NCBI GenBank assembly: GCA_022711665.1
Contig: JAKLEN010000007.1
Location: forward strand, 62,001 to 126,000
Reading direction: 5' to 3'
Length of the DNA: 64,000 nucleotides
Source of the DNA: Acidobacteriota bacterium
GTDB taxonomy: Bacteria > Acidobacteriota > Aminicenantia > Aminicenantales > Saccharicenantaceae
Both the position numbers and the translations under genes were made by a program. This document shows positions 43,746 through 50,708 of the stretch, in pieces (position 1 is the first letter of the stretch; the number at the start of each line of letters is the position of its first letter). A model generated the notes under the pieces. It saw only the letters and a program-made list of their open reading frames with translations. It was not told the origin of the DNA and did not search any database.

Positions 43746-46040
43746 GTGATCAAGAAAGGGCCGACGGCGCCGGCGGGGCCCGCCGCGGGGGAGCGGATGG
43801 TCCGGACGGGCTGTCCCTCCCACAACTGCGGCGGCCGCTGCCTGCTCCGGGTCTTCGTCCGCGACGGCCGGATCGTCCGCATCGAGACGGACGACCGCCC
43901 CGGCGACACCCTGGCCGATCCCCAGCTTCGGGCCTGCGTCCGCGGCCGGGCCTATCGCCGGCGGCAGTATCATCCGGACCGCCTCATGCACCCGCTGAAG
44001 CGCGTCGGCGGGAGGGGCGAGGGCCGCTTCGAGCGCGTCTCCTGGGACGAGGCCCTCGACCGCGTCGCCGCCGAGTTCAAGCGGATCAAGGCGGCCTACG
44101 GCAACGAGGCCTTCTACGTTCCCTACGGCACCGGCAGCTACAACCAGATCAACGGCCGCCAGACCGCCCAGCGGCTGATGAACCTCTTCGGCGGCTCGCT
44201 CGGCTTCTACAACAGCTATTCCTGGGCGGCCATCTCCGCGGCGACGCCGACCGTCTACGGCACCTGCGTCACCGGCAACCAGCGCCAGGACTGGCTCAAC
44301 TCCAGGTACATCCTCATGTGGAGCTGGAACCCGGCCGAGATGCGCGACGGCACGAACAGCGAGTACTTCCTCCGCCAGGCCCGGGAGAGGGGAGCCCGGG
44401 TCGTCTGCGTTGATCCCCGTCTGACCTTGAGCGCCGCGGCCCTGGCCGACGAATGGGTCCCCATCCGGCCGGGCACGGACGCGGCCATGATGACGGCCAT
44501 GGCCTTCGTCATGGTCCGGGAGGACCTCCACGACGCGGAGTTCGTGCGCACGCACTGCGTCGGCTTCGACGCCTCCCAGATGCCCGCCGGGGCCGAGGGC
44601 GCCGAAAGCTACACCGACTACCTCTTCGGCGCGCGGGACGGCGTCCCCAAGACGCCGGAGTGGGCCGAAGGGATCTGCGGCGTCCCCCGCGGGACGATCG
44701 CCCGCCTGGCCCGCGAATACGCCACGACCAGGCCCGGCGTCCTCTACCAGGGCTACGGCATGCAGCGGCGGGCCTACGGCGAACAGGTCGTCCGGGCCGG
44801 CTGCGTCCTGGCCGCCCTCACCGGGAACGTCGGCCTGCCCGGCGGCTGGGCCGGCGGCATCGCCCTCCAGGCCCCCGACGGCGGGCCGCTCTGGCTGGTC
44901 TTCCCGACCGGCGAGAACCCGGTCAAGGCGGCCATCCCGAGCTTCCTCTGGACCGAGGCCGTCCTGCGGGGGCGAACGATGGGCCCGGCCGAGGGCCTGC
45001 GCGGCGCGGACCGGCTGACGTCGGACATCAAGTGCATCTGGGCCGTGGCCTGCAACGCCCTCATCAACCAGCACGGCAACATAAACCGCACGGCCCGCAT
45101 CCTGGCCGACGAGACGAAGGTCGAGTTCCTCGTCGTCCAGGACAACTTCCTGACGCCCACGGCCAGGTTCGCCGACCTGGTCCTGCCGGCCTGCACCCAG
45201 TTCGAGACCTGGGGCCTCGAGGACGGCTGGAAGTACGGCGACGAGGTCCTGCTCATGCCCCAGATCGTCGAGCCGCCCGGCGAGACGAAGAGCGATTACC
45301 GCATCGCCGCCGGGATCGCGGCCCGTCTCGGCCTCGAGCCGGCCTATACCGAGGGGCGGACGGAGCGGGACTGGGTGGCCTGGGCGCTCGACTATTACCG
45401 GCGGACCCGCTTCCCCGGCCTGCCGACGCTCGACGAGCTCGAGCGCTCCAACGCCGGCGTCTACTCGGCGCCGGTGACCGAGCCGGCCGTGGCCTTCGCC
45501 GATTTCCGCCGCGATCCGGCCGGGCACCCGCTGCCGACCCCGTCCGGCCGGATCGAGATCTTCTCCAAGGCGCTCCACGACCTGGGCCGGCCGGCCGAGA
45601 TCCCGGCCGTGCCCAAGTACATCCAGGAGTGGGAGAGCCCCTTCGGGCCCGAGGCGGTCGCCTACCCGCTGGCCGCCCTCGGCCCCCATTCTCTCTCCCG
45701 CGTCCATTCGACCATGGAGGGCGTGGACTGGCTCGAGGAGGCCTTTCCCCAGCGACTGTTCCTCAATCCCGCGGACGCCGAGCCGAGGAGGATCCGGAAC
45801 GGCGATACGGTCAAGGTCTGGAACGATCGCGGCGCCTGCCTGGTCAGGTGCCGGGTGACGCCGCGGATCATGCCCGGGGTCGTCGCCCTGCCCCAGGGCG
45901 CCTGGTGGACGCCCGGCGCGGACGGCATCGACCGCCGCGGCTCGGTCAACGTGCTGACGTCGGAGCGCTGGACGCCGCTGGCCTTCGGCAACGCCCAGCA
46001 CACGATCATGGTCCAGGTCGAGAAGGCGCGGGCGGACTGA
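43746..46040 (+). CDS. DMSO reductase-family molybdopterin oxidoreductase, catalytic subunit
   Basis: The 764-residue product carries an N-terminal 4Fe-4S motif (Cys23, Cys28, Cys32, Cys64; TGCPSHNCGGRC). The molybdopterin domains follow, with the probable Mo-ligand Ser in FYNSYSWAAISAATP. The MGD-binding segments are ILMWSWNPAEMRDGTN, VVCVDPRLTLSAAALADEWV and PIRPGTDAAMMTAMAF. The C-terminal domain has TPSGRIEIFS and NPADAEPRRIRNGDTVKVWN. It is DmsA-like, but no twin-arginine signal is seen before the Cys cluster from either candidate start (GTG 43746 or ATG 43797). The active site may therefore face the cytoplasm. The substrate (DMSO, TMAO or other) is unknown. DmsB- and DmsC-like genes follow directly. 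Confidence 0.92.
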   Translation: MIKKGPTAPAGPAAGERMVRTGCPSHNCGGRCLLRVFVRDGRIVRIETDDRPGDTLADPQLRACVRGRAYRRRQYHPDRLMHPLKRVGGRGEGRFERVSWDEALDRVAAEFKRIKAAYGNEAFYVPYGTGSYNQINGRQTAQRLMNLFGGSLGFYNSYSWAAISAATPTVYGTCVTGNQRQDWLNSRYILMWSWNPAEMRDGTNSEYFLRQARERGARVVCVDPRLTLSAAALADEWVPIRPGTDAAMMTAMAFVMVREDLHDAEFVRTHCVGFDASQMPAGAEGAESYTDYLFGARDGVPKTPEWAEGICGVPRGTIARLAREYATTRPGVLYQGYGMQRRAYGEQVVRAGCVLAALTGNVGLPGGWAGGIALQAPDGGPLWLVFPTGENPVKAAIPSFLWTEAVLRGRTMGPAEGLRGADRLTSDIKCIWAVACNALINQHGNINRTARILADETKVEFLVVQDNFLTPTARFADLVLPACTQFETWGLEDGWKYGDEVLLMPQIVEPPGETKSDYRIAAGIAARLGLEPAYTEGRTERDWVAWALDYYRRTRFPGLPTLDELERSNAGVYSAPVTEPAVAFADFRRDPAGHPLPTPSGRIEIFSKALHDLGRPAEIPAVPKYIQEWESPFGPEAVAYPLAALGPHSLSRVHSTMEGVDWLEEAFPQRLFLNPADAEPRRIRNGDTVKVWNDRGACLVRCRVTPRIMPGVVALPQGAWWTPGADGIDRRGSVNVLTSERWTPLAFGNAQHTIMVQVEKARAD

Positions 46041-46041
46041 C

Positions 46042-46659
46042 ATGGCGATCCGCTACGGCTTCTTCTTCGACGCCTCGGCCTGCACCGGCTGCAAGGCCTG
46101 CCAGATGGCCTGCAAGGACCGCCACGACCTCGCGGCCGGCCTCCTGTGGCGCCGCGTCTACGAGGTCGCGGGCGGCGGCTGGCGGCAGGAGGACGGGATC
46201 TGGGTGCCGTCGGTCGTCGCCTACAACGTCTCGCTGGCCTGCAACCACTGCCAGAACCCGGCCTGCGCCCTGTCCTGCCCGGTCAAGGCCATCTCCCGGC
46301 GCGACGACGGCATCGTCCTCGTCGACGCCGGCGCCTGCATAGGCTGCCGCTACTGCGAGTGGGCCTGCCCCTACGGGGCCCTCCGCTTCGATCCCCGGAC
46401 CGGCGCCGTCTCCAAGTGCACCTTCTGTCATGACGATATAGACGCCGGCGGCAGGCCCGCCTGCGTCGCCGCCTGCCCCCAGCGGGCCCTCGATTTCGGC
46501 GACCTGGCCGGGCTCGAAGAGAAGCATGGCCGGGTCCGCGAGATCGTCCCGCTGCCGGCCCCCGGCCTGACCGATCCGGCCCTGGTCATCAGGCCCCACC
46601 GGGACGCCGGCCGGGCCGCCGCCGCGGGGGCCGCGGTCGCCAACTGGGAAGAGGTCTGA
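46042..46659 (+). CDS. DmsB-like iron-sulfur electron-transfer subunit
   Basis: The 205-residue product has four Cys clusters for four 4Fe-4S centres: CTGCKACQMACKD, CNHCQNPACALSCP, CIGCRYCEWACP and CTFCHDDIDAGGRPACVAACP. It passes electrons from the membrane subunit to the molybdoenzyme. The ATG lies one base after the catalytic subunit's stop codon, so translation is coupled. Like DmsB it has no signal peptide. Confidence 0.95.
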   Translation: MAIRYGFFFDASACTGCKACQMACKDRHDLAAGLLWRRVYEVAGGGWRQEDGIWVPSVVAYNVSLACNHCQNPACALSCPVKAISRRDDGIVLVDAGACIGCRYCEWACPYGALRFDPRTGAVSKCTFCHDDIDAGGRPACVAACPQRALDFGDLAGLEEKHGRVREIVPLPAPGLTDPALVIRPHRDAGRAAAAGAAVANWEEV

Positions 46660-46664
46660 CCCCG

Positions 46665-47540
46665 ATGCTCAAGGAATGGCCGCTCGTCGCCTTCACCGTC
46701 CTGGGCCAGACCGCGGTCGGCGTCTTCTGGTTCTTCCATCTCCCGTTCCTCGTCCGCGGCCGTCTGCCCGCCTACGGCTGGCGCCTGGCCGGCCTCGTCG
46801 TCCTGGCCGTTGTCGTCCTGCTCACCGCCCTAGCGGCGGCCGTCTCGTTCTTCCACCTCAGCCATCCGTTCCGGGCCCGCCGCGCCCTGGGCAATCTGCG
46901 CTCGTCCTGGCTCAGCCGCGAGATCCTGTCCGAGCTGCTCTTCCTGGCCCTGGCCGCGGCGGCCGCCTGGCTGGACGGCTTCCGGAACCCGGGACCGGAG
47001 CTCGAGCGGGCGCTGCTCGCGGCCGCCGGCCTGGCCGGGCTTCTTTTCCTCTTCTGCATGACGAAGGTTTACATGCTTCCCTCGGCGCCGGCCTGGAGAA
47101 GGATCTCGACGCCCCTGGCCTTCCTGTCGACGACGCTCGTCGCCGGGGCCGTGACGACGGAGCTCGTCGTCCGCCTGGCCGCCGGCCCGGGCGTTTTCGA
47201 GATCGACCTGATGCCGGCGGCGTTGGTCCTCATCGCCGTCGAGATCGCGCTGGCGGCCGTCGCCGCCCCGCTCGGGGGCCTCAAGGGCTTTCGCCCGGCG
47301 CCGTCCCTGCGGCCGAACGACGGCCCGCCGCCGTTCCTGCACCGGGCCCGGATCGTCCTGCTGGCCGCCGGCTTCGTCTCCGTCGCGGCCGACATCGCGA
47401 CAGGCGGCAACGACATCATGAAGGAGAGGGGAGCGGGCCCCTTCCTGATCCTGGCGTTCCTGTTCGTCCTGGCGGGCGAGATCGCCGGCCGCTTCCACTT
47501 TTATGGGCTCATGCCCCGTCCGGGCGATCGCCGCGCCTGA
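46665..47540 (+). CDS. DmsC-like membrane anchor subunit
   Basis: The 291-residue product has about eight membrane helices and DmsC-type motifs: AFTVLGQTAVGVFWFFHLPF, SFFHLSHPFRARRALGNLRS, SWLSREILSELLF, LLFLFCMTKVYMLPSAPAW and LAGEIAGRFHFYGLM. It oxidises menaquinol and anchors the complex. The start is five bases after the iron-sulfur gene's stop. It completes a three-gene molybdoenzyme operon. Confidence 0.92.
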   Translation: MLKEWPLVAFTVLGQTAVGVFWFFHLPFLVRGRLPAYGWRLAGLVVLAVVVLLTALAAAVSFFHLSHPFRARRALGNLRSSWLSREILSELLFLALAAAAAWLDGFRNPGPELERALLAAAGLAGLLFLFCMTKVYMLPSAPAWRRISTPLAFLSTTLVAGAVTTELVVRLAAGPGVFEIDLMPAALVLIAVEIALAAVAAPLGGLKGFRPAPSLRPNDGPPPFLHRARIVLLAAGFVSVAADIATGGNDIMKERGAGPFLILAFLFVLAGEIAGRFHFYGLMPRPGDRRA

Positions 47541-47565
47541 GCGGCGCCTGAGCGTTATCCGCGAC

Positions 47566-47777
47566 ATTTAAGGGCTCTTCTCCCGATTCCGGGAGTATCC
47601 CTCTCTTCGGCTTAGCTCAGGGCATTGCCTCTTGCTCCCCGGCCCCCCTGGGAACCAGTTCGCACGGTTCCCCCCCGCTTCGCGGGTCCCCCTCTCCAGC
47701 AACGGGGATCATCGAGGCAACGCCCATCGCCGCCGCGAGAGTGAATCCCGGAAATGGGAGAAGAACCAATTTAAAGG
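47566..47777. repeat. Dispersed palindromic repeat, about 212 bp
   Basis: The ends are long imperfect inverted repeats: left GGGCTCTTCTCCCGATTCC and right GGAAATGGGAGAAGAACC, each bounded by TTTAA. The inner parts (CCCTCTCTTCGGCTT left, GATCATCGAGGCAA right) match the copy at 60867. No coding sequence lies inside. Confidence 0.8.
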
Positions 47778-47819
47778 GGCGGAAGGGCTCGGGCGCCGGA
47801 GCTTGCCCCGTCTCCGGCG

Positions 47820-48416
47820 TCAGGAATCACGTTTGCGGCCGAGCGAATTCAAATAATCCTCGTATTCCGCGCGGGTGTTGAGGTTGCGGATCCGGGCCGG
47901 ATCCTCGAAGCGGACGACGGCCGTGCGGCAGCGGTCGAAGAGCGGCAGGAGGCTGCGCTCGCCGCTCGCCAGAAGGGCCTCGATCCCGGGGATGACGGAC
48001 TTGCGGTAGATGGCGAAGAGCGGTTCGTAGAGCCCCGCCGGTCCGACCGGAACGGTGATCTCGGACCAGCAGGCCGCGCCGGCCATGGCCCGCGCCAGGT
48101 CGGCGTCTATGTCAGGGATGTCGCAGGCGACGATCAGGCAGGCGTCGTTCCGGGCCGCCTTCAGCCCGGCCAGGACTCCCGCGATCGGCCCCTGGTCCGG
48201 GACGTCGTCGGCGACGATCCTGGCGCCGGTCCGCCGCGCGTCCTGGCGGGCCGTCCCGGCCGTCCGGCCGTCCGAGACCGAGACGAGCGTCTCGTCGACG
48301 AGCGGCACGACCTGGGCCAGGACATGCCCGAGCAGGGTCCGGCCGCCGACGTCCAGGCCGGCCTTGTCGGCCCGCATCCGCCGGCTCCGCCCGCCGGCCA
48401 GCACCACGGCCGTCAT
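47820..48416 (-). CDS. mobA: Molybdenum cofactor guanylyltransferase
   Basis: The 198-residue product has the MobA signatures: VVLAGGRSRRMRADKAGL (GTP-binding loop and Lys), LVSVSDG, IVADDVPDQGPIAGVLAGLK, LIVACDIPDID and EPLFAIYRKS. It adds GMP to molybdopterin to give the bis-MGD cofactor used by DMSO-reductase-family enzymes, which matches the convergent molybdoenzyme operon. The start at 48416 is the most compact; an upstream start (GTG or ATG near 48450) is possible. Confidence 0.9.
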   Translation of the reverse strand: MTAVVLAGGRSRRMRADKAGLDVGGRTLLGHVLAQVVPLVDETLVSVSDGRTAGTARQDARRTGARIVADDVPDQGPIAGVLAGLKAARNDACLIVACDIPDIDADLARAMAGAACWSEITVPVGPAGLYEPLFAIYRKSVIPGIEALLASGERSLLPLFDRCRTAVVRFEDPARIRNLNTRAEYEDYLNSLGRKRDS

Positions 48417-48553
48417 CTCCCGCCCGCCGCAAAGGATCCGTTCGGTCACGGGGCCCATCATATGTCCGAGGACCCGCCATTTCAACCCGGCCGCGGCGGC
48501 GCGAGGCCGGCGCTCCCGGGCCGGCTGGCGGGAGAGCGGCGAAGACGCGCGTC

Positions 48554-48582
48554 TTGACTTGGGCCCGTCGCGCGGACATAAT
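48554..48582 (+). promoter_or_regulatory. Sigma-70 promoter of the HD-domain gene
   Basis: TTGACT (48554-48559), a 17-base spacer and CATAAT (48577-48582) end 18 bases before the ATG at 48601. No Shine-Dalgarno is present. Confidence 0.65.
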
Positions 48583-48600
48583 GAGCGGGCACAAACCCCC

Positions 48601-49494
48601 ATGCTTCTAAAGCAGCAGGAATTCTATCGCTCCCTCACGGCCCTTTCGCCGGGCCTGGTCGAGCGCGTCCGGCGGACGATCGAGGACGCCGAGAAGAAAT
48701 TCTCGAAGAAGAAGGACGGCAAGCCGGGCTTCCTCTGGGAGCATACGGTCCTCGTGGCCGGCCAAGCCTGCAACCTGGCCAAGGCCGAAAAGGAGAACAA
48801 GGACCTGGCCGCGCTGGTGGCCCTCTTCCACGACGCCGGGAAGTTCGCCGGGGGCCGCTACCACGCCGACGACAAGCCGGAAGAGGAAGAGGCGGCCCGC
48901 CTGGCCCGGGCCACGCTGGAAGAGGCCGGCCTGAAGATGGCCGATATCGGCCACGTCGTCCGGGCCCTCCATTCGCTCTACCAGTCGGGGGCCAGCCGCA
49001 ACCGCCTGGCGGACATCGTCCACGACGCCGATTTCCTGTCGAAGTTCGGCTGCCTCGGCGTGGCCAACTTCTTCGTCAAATCGACCCTCCGGGGCCGCAA
49101 CCTCGAGTCGGCGGCCATGGACTCGCTGAGCAAGGAAATGACCTACGCCGGCGTCCTGCCGGCCAACATGCGCACGGCCGCCGGGCGCCGTCTGGCCGTC
49201 AAGAAGGCGGCCGACGCGCTACGCTTTTATAAATCTTTCCTGGGCGAGTTGAAGGAGGCCCAGGGCCTGGACTTCCGCCTCCGGTCGATCGACGTCCCCA
49301 AGCCGGGCGGCCGCGGCCGGCGGGCCAAGGTCACCCTCGTCCTGCCGGCGTCCTGCGGCTCCTGCGGCGGCCAGTGGACGAACGAGATCCGCACCGAAAA
49401 GGGGCTCAAGTGCGAAAAGCTCGAGGCCGCGCTCCGCTGCGCCTCCTGCGGCGAGCGGCGCTCGATCTCCTTCTGCCTGCCTGAGCTGGGATGA
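48601..49494 (+). CDS. HD-domain protein with C-terminal zinc ribbon
   Basis: The 297-residue product has HD phosphohydrolase motifs: His48 in FLWEHTVLVAG, His77-Asp78 in VALFHDAGKF, a later His and the Asp in VRALHSLYQSG and IVHDADFLSKFG. The C-terminal 60 residues form a zinc ribbon with CGSCGGQW and CASCGERRS. HD enzymes cleave phosphate esters of nucleotides or signalling dinucleotides; the substrate is unknown. The zinc ribbon is not usual for HD proteins and may bind nucleic acid. Its last four bases overlap an open frame that leads into the GH18 gene. Confidence 0.85.
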   Translation: MLLKQQEFYRSLTALSPGLVERVRRTIEDAEKKFSKKKDGKPGFLWEHTVLVAGQACNLAKAEKENKDLAALVALFHDAGKFAGGRYHADDKPEEEEAARLARATLEEAGLKMADIGHVVRALHSLYQSGASRNRLADIVHDADFLSKFGCLGVANFFVKSTLRGRNLESAAMDSLSKEMTYAGVLPANMRTAAGRRLAVKKAADALRFYKSFLGELKEAQGLDFRLRSIDVPKPGGRGRRAKVTLVLPASCGSCGGQWTNEIRTEKGLKCEKLEAALRCASCGERRSISFCLPELG

Positions 49495-49562
49495 CGCGGG
49501 CCGGCGCCCCGCCGCTCAAAAAGCCGCGGCGAGCGGCCGGAAATGACGTCTGGAGGGTGCTC

Positions 49563-50708
49563 ATGCCTTGTCCCGCCCGCCGGCGGGCCGCCACGGATCG
49601 CCGGGCGGTCCTGGCCGGCCTGGCCGTTTTCCTGGCGGCGGCCGCCTGCGAGGTCTCCCAGGTGCCGGTCGAGCCGGTCAAGCCGGGCAAGGTCGTCATG
49701 GGCTATTACCGGACATCGTCGCGGACCGTTTACGGCCACGCCGAGATCGACTTCGCCTACCTGACCCACATCGCCCACGCCTTCGCCTGGCCCGACTCAT
49801 CGGGGAACCTCTTCGTCCCGGACGGCTTCCTCTATCCCGAGCTCAACGCCGCCGCCCGCGCGGCCGGCGTGAAGATGATCGTCAGCCTGGGGGGCTGGGG
49901 GAACTGCGCCGGCTTCCCGGGAGCCGCCTCGACGGCCGCGAACCGCTCGCGCCTGGCCGCCCAGCTCGTCGATTTCTGCCTGGCCAACGGCTACGACGGG
50001 GCCGACCTCGACTGGGAATTCGTCTCGAACGACCAGGAGAAGGCCGACTTCTCGCTCCTCGTCGAGACCCTCGCGGCCGCCTTCAAGGCCCGGTCCCCGC
50101 AGCTCCTGCTGACGATCGCCGCCCCGGCCGGGAACTACCACGGCCGCTGGATCGACTTCGAGAGGCTGGCCGCCTCCTTCGACCTCATCGGCTTCATGAC
50201 CTACGACTACCACGGCTCCTGGTCCGGCCACGCCGGCCACAACGCCCCCCTTTACGCGCCGCCGGGGGACGCTTGCGGCTCGCTCGACGAATCGTTCGCC
50301 TACGCCCTCAGCCGCGGCGTGCCCCTGGGCAAGCTTCTTGTCGGCCTGCCGTTCTTCGGCCGGTCGTTCGACTGCGGCGCCATGGGGGCGGCCTTCACGA
50401 CCTGCCGGAACTGGTCCTACGCCGAGATCCAGGGCCTGCCCTGGTCGGATTGGACCCGCGTCTGGGATGACGCGGCCCAGGCGCCCTTCCTGCGCCGGAA
50501 TGACGGCGGCCTGATCATCTCTTATGACGACATGAGTTCGGCCGGGCTCAAGGCCCAGTATGTCAAAGACAAGGCCGGGGCCGGCGTCATCATCTGGGAG
50601 CTCGGCGACGACTATCGCTCGGGGAGCGCCGAGCTGCTCGAGGTCGTCGGGAGATCGTTCGGCGCCCGCTCGGCTATTTCTCGGCGGCCAGGACGTTCCA
50701 GCCCCTGA
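49563..50708 (+). CDS. GH18-family glycoside hydrolase lipoprotein
   Basis: The 381-residue product has a lipoprotein signal (AGLAVFLAAAAC) and a GH18 TIM barrel: MGYYRTSSRTVYGHAEIDFA, VKMIVSLGGWGNCAGF, the catalytic DGADLDWE (145-152, acid Glu152) and DLIGFMTYDYHGSW. Further barrel segments are LGKLLVGLPFFGRSFDC and GGLIISYDDMSSAGLKAQYV. It would hydrolyse chitin or N-glycan cores at the cell surface. The start at 49563 is preferred for its GGAGGG site and signal peptide; the frame opens 24 codons earlier. Its 3' end overlaps the GH2 gene's end by 35 bases. Confidence 0.9.
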   Translation: MPCPARRRAATDRRAVLAGLAVFLAAAACEVSQVPVEPVKPGKVVMGYYRTSSRTVYGHAEIDFAYLTHIAHAFAWPDSSGNLFVPDGFLYPELNAAARAAGVKMIVSLGGWGNCAGFPGAASTAANRSRLAAQLVDFCLANGYDGADLDWEFVSNDQEKADFSLLVETLAAAFKARSPQLLLTIAAPAGNYHGRWIDFERLAASFDLIGFMTYDYHGSWSGHAGHNAPLYAPPGDACGSLDESFAYALSRGVPLGKLLVGLPFFGRSFDCGAMGAAFTTCRNWSYAEIQGLPWSDWTRVWDDAAQAPFLRRNDGGLIISYDDMSSAGLKAQYVKDKAGAGVIIWELGDDYRSGSAELLEVVGRSFGARSAISRRPGRSSP

